Assembly: GCF_003344765.1 (NCBI RefSeq)
Contig: NZ_QPMH01000001.1
Span: 1-64,000 of the forward strand
DNA length: 64,000 bases
Direction: 5' to 3'
From: Ferruginivarius sediminum
Lineage (GTDB): Bacteria > Pseudomonadota > Alphaproteobacteria > Kiloniellales > Rhodovibrionaceae
Position numbers and translations under genes: made by a program. Each line of letters starts with the position of its first letter. Position 1 is the first letter of the stretch. This document shows positions 47,709-56,443 of this stretch, piece by piece. The notes under the pieces are model-generated. The model did no database searches, was not told the origin of the DNA, and worked only from the letters and a program-made list of their open reading frames with translations.

Positions 47709-49799
47709 TTAATTTCCGCTGCTTGGGTCCAGCGTCTTCGTCAGTTCCTCCAGCCGCTGGCGCGCGTTCTCCAGGCTCTGCAGCGCCTCTTCCATGCGGA
47801 TGAACTGATCGAGGAGGTTCCCGCGCTGGAATTCGAGCCGGCGTTCCAGGGTGTCGATCCGCTCTTCGGCGTTGTCGTTGCGCTCGCGCAGGCGGTCAAT
47901 CTCGGATTCGATGGTACCGTCGGTTTCGTCGCCCAGCCGGTCCGAGGTAAAGAACATTTCCGAGGCGACGCCGGTGCTGACGTTGAAGGTCAGCGTCTCG
48001 TCGGCGTTGCCGTTGAACAGCAGGGTCAGCCCCTGCGCCCCGGTCTTGTCGGTGGCGATGAGGCGGTTGCCGTCGATCTCCACCGATCCCGCCACGCCGT
48101 TGATCGTGCTGGCGGCCGTTGGATTACCGCTGCCGTCGGTGACGATGTCCAGCGTATAGTCGCTGCCCGCCGGCTGCGTGTCACCGGTGAAGTTCAGCAT
48201 CGTGACGTTGGTGCTGGACGATGTGAAGTTGAACCGGAAGAGGTCTCGAACCTCGTCGAAGTCGTTCAGCAGCGATTCGTTCAGCTCCGAATCGTCGATC
48301 GTCAGCGTGTCTTCCAGCGTCTTGTCGGAGAGGCTGGAGTTCTCGACGAAGTCGATGCCGATCTGGCCCAGCACCTCGATGCCGCCGGATACGTTCTGAG
48401 CGCCCAGCGCCAGCACACGGCTCAGGCGCGATTCCACGTCGGACAGGATCGGCTCGCCCCGCAGCACGCCGATGGTCTCCTCGGCCTGATCCTCCAGGCC
48501 GACTTCCTGGCGCTGGGCGTTGATGAACTGCTTGACGCTGTTGAAGGAGTCGACGAAGTCGGTGATGGCCGCACGGGCCGCATCCTCGTCCTGTTCGATC
48601 TCCAGGTCGATGGTGGTGCCGCGCTCGGCCGCAAGCAGGTTCAACGTCACACCGCGGAACAGGTCGTCCACCGTGTTGGTGGAACGCGTGATGGCGTCGT
48701 CCACCGCGATGTTCATGTCGGCCGCCGCGGTGCCGGCGACGTCGGTGACGCTCAGCGTGTCGCCGGATTCCGAGTTGATCTCCAGCCGGGACTGGCCGTT
48801 TTCCGTCACCACGCGCGCGTTCGCATCCGCGGTGTCGTTGATGAGGGTCGCCAGTTCGTTAAGGCTGGTCGCGCCGGTATCGAAGGTAATCTGCGAGGGC
48901 GCGTCCGGGTTGCCGGCGTCGTCGAATTCGATGGTCACGTTGCCGGCGGGGAAGCCGAAGGCGGTGGCGACGTCCTGCGATGCGTCGCCGACGGAACCGG
49001 ACCCGAAGACGCTGCCGTCGCTGAGGCCGTCGGCACGGAACACGGCGTTGCGCGCCGCCTGCTGCTCGTTCTTCAGATCGCCGGCCGCGTTGGCAAAGAT
49101 ACCCAGGTCCTGCAACGGTGAACCGGCGGTTTCGCTCAGCGCGATCTCCTGGCCGGTCTCGTCGGCGGTCAGAACCAGAACGTTCTTGCTGGACGACACG
49201 GTGACGACGCTGGCGCTGACGCCGCTGGCGTTGTCGCCGGTGTTGGCGTTGTTGATCTTGTCGCGGACATCCAGCAGCGAGTCGCCGTCGGCGACATCGA
49301 TGGCGCGCCCATTCACCTCGAAGGTGCCGGCACCGCCGCTGAAGGCCAGGCCGGCACTGGCGTCGGCGACCGCATCGCTGCCGATCTTGTGCGCCTGCGC
49401 GGTCTGCAGCACCTCGATCTTATGGTTCGTCGGCTGAGAATCGTTGGTGACGTTCGCGGTCAGGATGCTGGTCGCCTGCGAGGGGATCTGGCCGTCGCTG
49501 CGGCTGGCGGAGGCGAAGGCCTCGCGCGCCTTGAACACGTCGTTGGCGGAATCGAAGCTGACCGCGCCGCGCAGCTTGGCGGCCGCCTCTTCCAGCGTTT
49601 GCAGCCGCGCCTGCAGGTCGTTCAGCGCGTCGATCTGCGCCGTGTTGTCCTCGATCGTCGTTTCCAGCCGGTCGACCGGGATGCGCCGGGCCTCCATGAT
49701 GCCGTCGACCGCGGCCTGGAAGTCGATGCCCGACCCGAAGCCGGAAAAGCGGACGCGGCCGTTGTCGGTGACCAGATTGTCGGCGTTGAAGACTTCCAT
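47709..49799 (-). CDS. fliD: flagellar filament cap protein FliD (HAP2)
   Basis: FliD caps the filament and folds incoming flagellin. At 696 residues it is longer than enterobacterial FliD (about 470), the extra length lying in the central exposed domains. The N-terminal FliD_N region (FSGFGSGIDFQAAVDGIMEA) and C-terminal coiled coil (RRLEFQRGNLLDQFIRMEEA) are clear. It lies between flaG and fliS. Confidence 0.94.
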   Translation of the reverse strand: MEVFNADNLVTDNGRVRFSGFGSGIDFQAAVDGIMEARRIPVDRLETTIEDNTAQIDALNDLQARLQTLEEAAAKLRGAVSFDSANDVFKAREAFASASRSDGQIPSQATSILTANVTNDSQPTNHKIEVLQTAQAHKIGSDAVADASAGLAFSGGAGTFEVNGRAIDVADGDSLLDVRDKINNANTGDNASGVSASVVTVSSSKNVLVLTADETGQEIALSETAGSPLQDLGIFANAAGDLKNEQQAARNAVFRADGLSDGSVFGSGSVGDASQDVATAFGFPAGNVTIEFDDAGNPDAPSQITFDTGATSLNELATLINDTADANARVVTENGQSRLEINSESGDTLSVTDVAGTAAADMNIAVDDAITRSTNTVDDLFRGVTLNLLAAERGTTIDLEIEQDEDAARAAITDFVDSFNSVKQFINAQRQEVGLEDQAEETIGVLRGEPILSDVESRLSRVLALGAQNVSGGIEVLGQIGIDFVENSSLSDKTLEDTLTIDDSELNESLLNDFDEVRDLFRFNFTSSSTNVTMLNFTGDTQPAGSDYTLDIVTDGSGNPTAASTINGVAGSVEIDGNRLIATDKTGAQGLTLLFNGNADETLTFNVSTGVASEMFFTSDRLGDETDGTIESEIDRLRERNDNAEERIDTLERRLEFQRGNLLDQFIRMEEALQSLENARQRLEELTKTLDPSSGN

Positions 49800-49817
49800 C
49801 CTCGCCTCCCGCCCGTA

Positions 49818-50141
49818 TCAGGCGCGTTTGTCCAGTAGTTGCCCCATCAGGGCGCGCAAGGTCTTCGCCAGTTCCACAAGCTCTTCCGGCGGAACCTCGC
49901 GGATGACCTCGCCACTCTCGCTGTCGACGACACGGGCGACGACCCGCTCCAGGTCGCGGTCGACAGAGAGCTTCAGGTCCTTGGCCGGGAGCCCGGCGTC
50001 GCTGATGTCGTCCGCCACAAGGGCGCGGGCGAGGTTCGTCTGGCCGCGTGTGGCCGCATTGGTCGCGGCGGGCGTCTGGCCGACGCTGCGGCGCTCCGGC
50101 ATGGCCTGATTGGCCAAGTTGCTGATTTGTCCGACTTCCAT
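49818..50141 (-). CDS. flaG: FlaG family protein
   Basis: FlaG is a small protein that influences filament length in polar flagellates. The 107-residue product has an unstructured N-terminal half and the FlaG core (LKLSVDRDLERVVARVVDSE, SGEVIREVPPEELVELAKTL). It is 18 bases upstream of fliD. Confidence 0.9.
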   Translation of the reverse strand: MEVGQISNLANQAMPERRSVGQTPAATNAATRGQTNLARALVADDISDAGLPAKDLKLSVDRDLERVVARVVDSESGEVIREVPPEELVELAKTLRALMGQLLDKRA

Positions 50142-50235
50142 GACATCTGTCTCCGTCGGCGCCGCCCGTTATCACCTAACAAATGTCTCGGGAGGAATCG
50201 CGTTAATAAGAAGCGCGGGCGCCGGGCCGGGAAAG

Positions 50236-50260
50236 GGGAGGGGCGGAAATTGCCCCTCCC
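50236..50260 (-). terminator. terminator after flagellin
   Basis: GGGAGGGGC pairs with GCCCCTCCC around a seven-base loop, followed on the minus strand by CTTTCCC. It probably trims most transcripts to the flagellin gene, with read-through to flaG-fliD-fliS. Confidence 0.6.
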
Positions 50261-50275
50261 ACAGTCCTGGCAAGC

Positions 50276-51577
50276 TTACTGGAACAGCGACAGCAGGTTC
50301 TGCGGCAGCTGGTTGGCCTGCGCCAACACCGAGGTGCCGGCCTGGACCAGGAGCTGCTGCGAGGTGAACTGCGTGATCTCGCTGGCCACGTTGAGGTCTT
50401 CCAGCTCGGACCGGGCCGCTTCCTGGTTCTCCACAGAGACCTGGACGTTGTTCGCGGCGAAGTCGAGCCGATTCTGCGACGCACCGACGTTGGAGCGCTT
50501 CTCCTGCAGCGTATCAATCGCCTGGGAAAGCGCGTCGGAGGCGGCATCGGCGTTCGCCTTGGAATCGATGCTCTGCCCATCAATGCCAAGCGCGGACTGC
50601 GTGATGCTGCCGATGCTGACGCTGATCTCGTCCTCGGAAGCATTGGTGCCGGTGCCAACCTTGAAGTTGAACTCGCTGGTTTCCTCGCCCGACAGGATGA
50701 CGTTGGAGGCAACCGCGCCAGTCGTGGTCGGCGCAAAGGCGGTGCCGATGCTCACCGTGATGGTGCCCGCGACGTTTGTGGCGCTGCCCATGAGTTGCAC
50801 CTGGGCATCCATCGTCAGGGCCGGCGTGCCGGTGATGGCGCTGCCGGAGGCATCGACCAGCGTGCCCGTGAAGTTGGCCGTCGTCGAGGCACCACCCGTC
50901 GTCATGACGTTGACGCCGGACAGCATGAAGGTGCCGTTGCCGGTATTGAAATTCAGCGTGCCGGTCTGAACCGGGCCGACCGTGGCATTGGCCACCTCGG
51001 CGTTGCTGGTGGCAAGCTGCACGCCCATGGCGTCGACAGCCTGCAGGCCCGCCTGCGCAAGAGAGGCCTGGGTTACGGTACCAGTACCGCCACCCGTGGT
51101 GGCAAACGTCACCATCGCGGTGCCGCCGGTGTTCAGATTGACGTTGCCGTCAACATCACCGTTGACCAGCTTGGTGCCGTTGAACTCGGTGTCCTGGGCG
51201 ATACGCTCGATTTCGGAGGAAAGCGCCTGGAACTCCTGGTCCAGGAAGCTGCGCTCGGTATCGGAGAGCTGGTCGGAACCGGCCTGCACGGCCAGCGACT
51301 TCATCCGGGTCAGAATGTCCTGCGTGTTGGAGAACGCACCGTCGGCGATCTGCAACAGCGAGGACGCCTGGCCGGCGTTGACGTTGGCCTGCTTCAGGCC
51401 GTTGATCTCCGCCGAAAGACGGGCCGAGATGGCCGAAGCCGCCGCGTCGTCCTTGGCCGCCAGCACACGCTTACCGGCCGAAAGCTTGGCCACCGACTCG
51501 GTGGCGGCGTCGTTGGCGGAGGCCAACTGACGCTGTGCGACGTTGGCGGCAAAGTTCGAAACGATATTCAAAGCCAT
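50276..51577 (-). CDS. fliC: flagellin
   Basis: Flagellin is the filament subunit. With ATG 51577 (AGGAGA upstream) it is 433 residues. The N-terminal D0/D1 region (about 1-140, ALNIVSNFAANVAQRQL, DDAAASAISARLSAEINGL) and C-terminal D1/D0 region (about 355-433, RSNVGASQNRLDFAANNVQV, ending LPQNLLSLFQ) are conserved. Between them is a Thr/Gly/Ala/Ser-rich variable domain, likely surface-exposed. It has very few lysines there but many hydroxylated residues. A consensus sigma-54 promoter precedes it, and two modifying-enzyme genes lie divergently upstream. Confidence 0.97.
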   Translation of the reverse strand: MALNIVSNFAANVAQRQLASANDAATESVAKLSAGKRVLAAKDDAAASAISARLSAEINGLKQANVNAGQASSLLQIADGAFSNTQDILTRMKSLAVQAGSDQLSDTERSFLDQEFQALSSEIERIAQDTEFNGTKLVNGDVDGNVNLNTGGTAMVTFATTGGGTGTVTQASLAQAGLQAVDAMGVQLATSNAEVANATVGPVQTGTLNFNTGNGTFMLSGVNVMTTGGASTTANFTGTLVDASGSAITGTPALTMDAQVQLMGSATNVAGTITVSIGTAFAPTTTGAVASNVILSGEETSEFNFKVGTGTNASEDEISVSIGSITQSALGIDGQSIDSKANADAASDALSQAIDTLQEKRSNVGASQNRLDFAANNVQVSVENQEAARSELEDLNVASEITQFTSQQLLVQAGTSVLAQANQLPQNLLSLFQ

Positions 51578-51671
51578 GGTTCGATCTCCTACTTGGAGTG
51601 CTTTGTCGTCCGTGGCGAGATGTCCTTCTCCACCACGGGCCGGCCCAATAGGACGCGGCAGGCCGAACGAC

Positions 51672-51686
51672 GCAAATCTCGTGCCA
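51672..51686 (-). promoter_or_regulatory. sigma-54 promoter of flagellin
   Basis: On the minus strand the sequence is TGGCAC-GAGAT-TTGC, an exact match to the -24/-12 consensus. Transcription should start near 51660, giving a leader of about 83 bases. Confidence 0.85.
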
Positions 51687-51841
51687 AGTTGTCGAAGCCG
51701 TTTTCCCGGCAGCACCGGACCCTGCAATTCATCAACGGTTTCCCCGGAAAAGCAGCGCCATCCGCACCGGTGCGGCGGGGCTGGGCGATGAGAGGGGCGT
51801 GAGGGTCATCGGCAAAAAACGCCGGGGGCTTTTTGCAGGGT

Positions 51842-51856
51842 GGGCAAATATTGCCC
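51842..51856. promoter_or_regulatory. FlbD-operator-like palindrome between flagellin and sulfotransferase
   Basis: GGGCAA-ATA-TTGCCC is a perfect palindrome of the same GCAA-N3-TTGC form as the fliF, fliK and flgI sites. It lies about 190 bases upstream of the flagellin start site and 136 bases before the sulfotransferase ATG, so it could act on either gene. Confidence 0.5.
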
Positions 51857-51991
51857 GCAATTCCGACGGCTCCCGGCTAACCGATTGTTTACTAAGTTCC
51901 TTGAGACTTTGAGCCATAAACCGGTTGTTTGCCGGGACGCATCATGATTGCGCGGCGCATCCCAGCCGTTTCAGCCAAAGGGACATATTCT

Positions 51992-54184
51992 ATGAGCAAG
52001 CGAGCCGAGCTCCTGTCTTCGACCCGCGACCCCAATGCACAGACCATTGCACGGCCGTCGGACCCGAAGGCGGCGGGGATCCATCGGAAGCTGCTGGATT
52101 GCCAGAAGGCGCTTGAAACCGGAAAGCTCGGGGCGGCAGGCAAACTGCTGGATGAGTTGCGCGTCGATTTGCCCGGAAATGCGGACGTGCGGCAGATGGA
52201 CGGGATACTGGCTCACCGTCAGGGAAACCATGAAGAGGCGGCGGCACGGCTTCGCGAGGCCATCAAGATCGATCCCACGCGCGCGCAGCATTACCTTAAT
52301 CTGGCGGTCGCCTACCGGGCGATGGGGCAGGCTGGGGACGCGCAGGAGACTTTGAGAGCGGCCTTGAGGCTCGATCCCAATTCCCCGGCGATCCATCGAA
52401 ATCTTGGCAACTTGCTATCCGATAGCGGTGATTTCGAAGCCTCCGTTACCCATTACGAGAAATCTCTCAAGACCCGGCCGGGTCATTCGGAGACGTGGCT
52501 CAACTACCTTTTCGCCCTGGTTCGCGCAGGCCGTCTCAAAGACAGCTTGGCGCGCCTGAGTGAGGCCGAAGAACATGGCGTGGAGCGCATTCAGGCGTTG
52601 CATGCGGTCGGCCAATGGCTGCTGCAGCGGGCGCGGGGCGCGGATGCCGTCGCCTACTTCGCCGAAGCGCTGCAGGTTGACGAGGGCAACCGTGAAAGCT
52701 TGCTCAGCATGGGCACAGCGTTGATTCAGGTGGAACGTCCGAAGGACGCGGATTTCTTTTTCGACACTGTCCTTGAAGAGAATCCGGATGATGTTGGCGC
52801 CATTAGTGGCAAGGCTGCGGTGTGCATTCAGCAGGGTAGGCACGGAGAGGCACGCACCTACCTTGAGCGGTGCATCGAGCTTGCGCCGAAGGTGGCGAAG
52901 TTCTACGGCGACCTGGCAGCGATCGCCTTCCGCCAGGACGATATGGACGAGGCCGAAAGACTCTGCCGCAGGGCACTGGAGTTGAACCCCGACCTGCCGA
53001 GTGCCCATTCAATGCTGGCGTCGGTGGAGAAGACCCACGGCAATTTCGAAGCGGCAATCGAGCACTTCGACAAGGCCTTCGGCAAGCTGCAGCAGGAAGG
53101 CGGGCTTTTCAACAACCTCTACTCGATCAAGAAGGATATCTCGGAAGAGGACGACGTGGCGGTGATCCTTTCGCGGTTGGAAGCGCAGGAAACCACGTCG
53201 AAATCTGATTTGATGGCCTATAATTACGCATTGGGCGGTGTCTTCGATCAGCTCAATTCGCCGGAGCGCGCGACCTTCTATTACAAGGCCGCAAACGAAC
53301 TTCGCCGCATCGAGTTGAAGGCGCAGGGGCACATATATAACCGTGATCAGGCGGAAAAGATCATTCAGGCCAACGAGAACATCTTCACCCTCGAATTCTT
53401 CGAGGCGCGTAAAGGGCTTGGCAGCGACAGCGAGCGGCCCGTCTTCATCGTAGGCATGCCGCGTTCGGGTACCACGCTGACCGAGCAGATCGTCTCGAGT
53501 CATCCCCAAGCCTTCGGCGCTGGCGAACTGCCAAAGATGAACGAGTTGCTGAGCGGGCACACCAGGGCCTTGATGGCTGATGGTGGTCAGAAGCCATATC
53601 CTCTATGGGTGCCTGACCTCGGCGATGAGCAGATCCGCGAATTTGCCGACAAGTACCTTGAGCATTTGAAGGAACTGGCGGGTGAGAATCCCATCCGTGT
53701 GACCGACAAGATGCCGCATAATTTCATGAACGTCGGCATGATCGCGCTGATGTTCCCGAACGCGCGGATCATCCACTGCATGCGCGATCCGGTGGATACC
53801 TGTCTGTCGTGCTTCCGGCAGAACTTCGCCATGCCGCACGCCTACAGCACGAACCTGGCCGATGTCGGCCACCATCACCGGCAGTATCAGCGGATCATGG
53901 CGCACTGGCGCAAGGTGCTGCCGGTGAAGTTCTACGAGGTGCAGTACGAGGAGCTTGTAAAGGATCAGGAGCGCGTCACCCGCGAGCTGATCGATTTTTG
54001 TGGCCTGGAATGGGACGACGCCTGCCTGCGTTTCAACGAGCAGAAGCGCGACATCAAGACGGCCAGCGTCTGGCAGGTGCGCCAGCCGATCTACAAGCAG
54101 TCCGTCAAGAAGTGGAAGCCCTACGCCCCTTATATCGGCGAGATGCTGGACGAGCTTGGTATCAGCGCATCCGACGAGAACTAG
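51992..54184 (+). CDS. TPR-repeat sulfotransferase
   Basis: This 730-residue protein (ATG 51992, AAAGGGA upstream) joins about ten tetratricopeptide repeats (residues ~30-410, for example AEEHGVERIQALHAVGQWL and ALELNPDLPSAHSMLASVE) to a C-terminal sulfotransferase domain (~480-725). The domain carries the PAPS 5'-phosphosulfate loop FIVGMPRSGTTLTEQIV (loop about 486-495) and a 3'-phosphate-type segment (HCMRDPVDTCLSCFRQNF). PAPS-dependent sulfotransferases transfer sulfate to hydroxyl groups. There is no signal peptide, so it acts in the cytosol. It is divergent from flagellin and followed by a methyltransferase 18 bases later. Flagellin or a surface glycan is the likely acceptor, by inference. 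Confidence 0.88.
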   Translation: MSKRAELLSSTRDPNAQTIARPSDPKAAGIHRKLLDCQKALETGKLGAAGKLLDELRVDLPGNADVRQMDGILAHRQGNHEEAAARLREAIKIDPTRAQHYLNLAVAYRAMGQAGDAQETLRAALRLDPNSPAIHRNLGNLLSDSGDFEASVTHYEKSLKTRPGHSETWLNYLFALVRAGRLKDSLARLSEAEEHGVERIQALHAVGQWLLQRARGADAVAYFAEALQVDEGNRESLLSMGTALIQVERPKDADFFFDTVLEENPDDVGAISGKAAVCIQQGRHGEARTYLERCIELAPKVAKFYGDLAAIAFRQDDMDEAERLCRRALELNPDLPSAHSMLASVEKTHGNFEAAIEHFDKAFGKLQQEGGLFNNLYSIKKDISEEDDVAVILSRLEAQETTSKSDLMAYNYALGGVFDQLNSPERATFYYKAANELRRIELKAQGHIYNRDQAEKIIQANENIFTLEFFEARKGLGSDSERPVFIVGMPRSGTTLTEQIVSSHPQAFGAGELPKMNELLSGHTRALMADGGQKPYPLWVPDLGDEQIREFADKYLEHLKELAGENPIRVTDKMPHNFMNVGMIALMFPNARIIHCMRDPVDTCLSCFRQNFAMPHAYSTNLADVGHHHRQYQRIMAHWRKVLPVKFYEVQYEELVKDQERVTRELIDFCGLEWDDACLRFNEQKRDIKTASVWQVRQPIYKQSVKKWKPYAPYIGEMLDELGISASDEN

Positions 54185-54202
54185 AGCAGGCGGACCGACA
54201 TC

Positions 54203-55819
54203 ATGGACATCTTTGACGTTTCCGCGGACGGCCACGATGCCGAATCCCCGCAGGGCGGCGGCTTTTACGCCGACGACGTGCCGTTCCGATCCGGTGTGAT
54301 CCAGGAGCAGTCGCCGCCGCGCATGGCCTATATCGCCGCCCTCAACGGCTTCAACCCGCCTCGTCCGGAGGGCCATTTCCGGTACTGCGACCTTGGCTGT
54401 GGCAACGGCACGACGCTGAACGCGCTGGCCGCCGTCTATCCGGAGGCCGAGTTCGTCGGCATTGACTTCAACCAAGGCCATATCGCGCACGCGCGGGAGT
54501 GGGCGGAGAGGGCCGGTCTCTCCAACGTCCGCTTCGTCCAGGCATCGTTCACCGAGCTGGCCGGGCACGATCTGCCGAGCTTCGACTTCATCGGCATGAA
54601 CGGCATCTACTCGTGGCTGGAGGGCGATCCGCTGTCCGCCGTCCATAGGTTCCTGGCGGACCATCTTCGTCCGGGCGGCCTCTTCTATGTCGAGTACATG
54701 TGCATGCCGGGGATGATCGCGGTCGTCCCGATGTGGCAGCTGATGCAGGCGCTGGTGCCCGACACCGGCGGCTCCAGCCACGAACGCGCCACGCGCGCCT
54801 TGCGGCTGCTGGAGGAACTGACCGGCGGTGGCATGGGCTACCTGCAAAAGCACGAGACCGCCCGCCGGGCCGTCCGGGGCTACCTGCAGGACTGGCAGCG
54901 TAACGAGCATCGGGTCGATCACTTCGCCCACAACGCGCTCGCCAGCGGTTTCAAGCCGCGCTTCGTCACCGAGATGTGCGACGAGATGGCATCGGCCGGG
55001 CTTGTGTTCGGCGGCCGCGCGGCGGTTCGGCTGAACGACCCGGAACTCAGTGTCGGCACGCAGCAGCTTTCCGTCCTGCGCGGTGTCGAGGACCGACAGA
55101 CGCGGGAGCTATTGACGGACTTCACGCGGAACGAACGAAACCGCCGCGATGTCTTCGTGATGGGGGGCGAACCCGATCCGGAAGGCGCCAAGGCGTTCCT
55201 TCTGGACGACGTGCGGATGCTTTGCCGTCGGCCGGCCGCCGCGGCCAGCCGCAAGCTGACCGCGCCCGGCGACCGGGAAATCACGCTGGAAGGTCCCGGC
55301 TACGACCGCCTGATCGCGGGGTTCGACGGCGCCGCGCGCACGCCGCGCGAGGTCGAGATGCCGGAGCCGGTCAGCGACGAGACCCTCATCACAGCCGCCC
55401 ACCGGCTGTACGCGACGGGCGAATACTTCCTGTGCCGCAAGACGATCTACGACGCGGATTGGCGAGACGTACCGGAACGCCTGTCTATGCCGCTGGCGAT
55501 GAACCGCATCTTGCTCGACAATTCAATCGCGGAATTCCGCGGCAACCAGATGGTGGCGGAGGCGACCGGCGGCGCGGCCATCTGGCTTGGACCGCTGGAG
55601 GCATTCGGCGTTTGGGCCTGGCTGGAGACTGGGCGCGGCGGCGCGGCGGACGTACTGGTTCAGCGGTTCGCCGAGCGCGATGAAAAGGTGACGGTCAGTG
55701 GCAAGTCAGTGCCGTTGAACAGCCTTGCCAAAGGACAGATCGAGCAGCTTCTGGTGCGCCTGGGCCGCGGCAAGCTGCGGAATATGCTTCGCCTCGGCAT
55801 CGTGACGGCGGCGGATTAG
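54203..55819 (+). CDS. SAM-dependent methyltransferase with regulatory-type middle domain
   Basis: This 538-residue class I methyltransferase has motif I YCDLGCGNGTTLNAL (about 61-75), the acidic motif II in FVGIDFNQGH, and FDFIGMNGIYSWL. The remaining 300 residues look like the MethyTransf_Reg (PF10119-type) module plus an extra C-terminal domain. As I recall, that architecture occurs in rickettsial protein-lysine methyltransferases acting on OmpB. A protein or surface-polymer substrate is therefore plausible. It forms a two-gene unit with the TPR-sulfotransferase, beside flagellin. It is unrelated to the radical-SAM-like flagellin lysine methylase FliB. Confidence 0.8.
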   Translation: MDIFDVSADGHDAESPQGGGFYADDVPFRSGVIQEQSPPRMAYIAALNGFNPPRPEGHFRYCDLGCGNGTTLNALAAVYPEAEFVGIDFNQGHIAHAREWAERAGLSNVRFVQASFTELAGHDLPSFDFIGMNGIYSWLEGDPLSAVHRFLADHLRPGGLFYVEYMCMPGMIAVVPMWQLMQALVPDTGGSSHERATRALRLLEELTGGGMGYLQKHETARRAVRGYLQDWQRNEHRVDHFAHNALASGFKPRFVTEMCDEMASAGLVFGGRAAVRLNDPELSVGTQQLSVLRGVEDRQTRELLTDFTRNERNRRDVFVMGGEPDPEGAKAFLLDDVRMLCRRPAAAASRKLTAPGDREITLEGPGYDRLIAGFDGAARTPREVEMPEPVSDETLITAAHRLYATGEYFLCRKTIYDADWRDVPERLSMPLAMNRILLDNSIAEFRGNQMVAEATGGAAIWLGPLEAFGVWAWLETGRGGAADVLVQRFAERDEKVTVSGKSVPLNSLAKGQIEQLLVRLGRGKLRNMLRLGIVTAAD

Positions 55820-55864
55820 AAGGCCCGTCGCCGGTATTTCTCCTCCTCATTCCAGGCGAGCAAA

Positions 55865-55893
55865 GGGGCCCCGGCCGTCATAGCCGGGGCCCC
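55865..55893. terminator. bidirectional terminator between methyltransferase and fliW
   Basis: GGGGCCCCGGC and GCCGGGGCCCC form an eleven-base stem with a seven-base loop midway between two converging genes. The plus strand continues TGTCGTTCTC and the minus strand TTTGCTCGCC. Confidence 0.65.
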
Positions 55894-55920
55894 TGTCGTT
55901 CTCGTCGAATATCGGCGCCG

Positions 55921-56418
55921 TCAGATCAGCGGCTGCCGCGTCGAGTACCGCTGGTCGGAGAAGATCACCTGGCGCGCGGCCCGTTGCACGGTATCGATCA
56001 GCAGCGGCGCCTTCATGTTGACGGTCGTCACGGCGCCACCATCGTCGTCGCGCCGCACCGTGGCGATGAGCAGGAAGGCGGCGTTCTCGCGCGGGACGGC
56101 ATTCATCGTGCAGGCCGCGTCGAGGTCGGCGGGATCGATGGCGCCGCTTTCCTCGGCGTACGGCAGGACAATGAAGCTCACGCCCGCGTCGTCCAGCGAC
56201 TGGAACAGCCTGAAGCCGCCGGCCTCGGCTCCCGGAACGTCCAGTAGGGCAAAGCGCCGGAGGGCGGCGAAGCCGATCGGGCCCTGGGACATGTTGATGG
56301 TCTTGTCCAGGTCCACCTCGAAGCGGCCGAAGCGGGTGTCGATAACGGCCACGTTGTCGGCCGGCGTGTCGTCCGGGGTGCGCTCCGCAAGGGCGACTTG
56401 GCTGTGGCTGGGAGACAT
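55921..56418 (-). CDS. fliW: flagellar assembly factor FliW
   Basis: FliW binds flagellin and, when free, sequesters CsrA to release flagellin translation. The 165-residue protein has the FliW core (VIDTRFGRFEVDLDKTINMS, GPIGFAALRRFALLDVP, NMKAPLLIDTVQRAARQVIF). ATG 56418 has AGGAGG seven bases ahead. It is the last gene of the flgI operon. No csrA gene follows in this window, although the two are often adjacent. Confidence 0.93.
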   Translation of the reverse strand: MSPSHSQVALAERTPDDTPADNVAVIDTRFGRFEVDLDKTINMSQGPIGFAALRRFALLDVPGAEAGGFRLFQSLDDAGVSFIVLPYAEESGAIDPADLDAACTMNAVPRENAAFLLIATVRRDDDGGAVTTVNMKAPLLIDTVQRAARQVIFSDQRYSTRQPLI

Positions 56419-56443
56419 CGCTGGTCCTCCTTAAGGGCGTCGA

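Larger units (their letters stand above)
51578..51991. other. 414-base divergent intergenic region, flagellin / TPR-sulfotransferase
   Basis: This region holds the flagellin sigma-54 promoter (51672-51686) and a perfect FlbD-operator-like palindrome (51842-51856). No clear promoter element was identified for the plus-strand sulfotransferase gene. No open frame with support was found. Confidence 0.6.
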
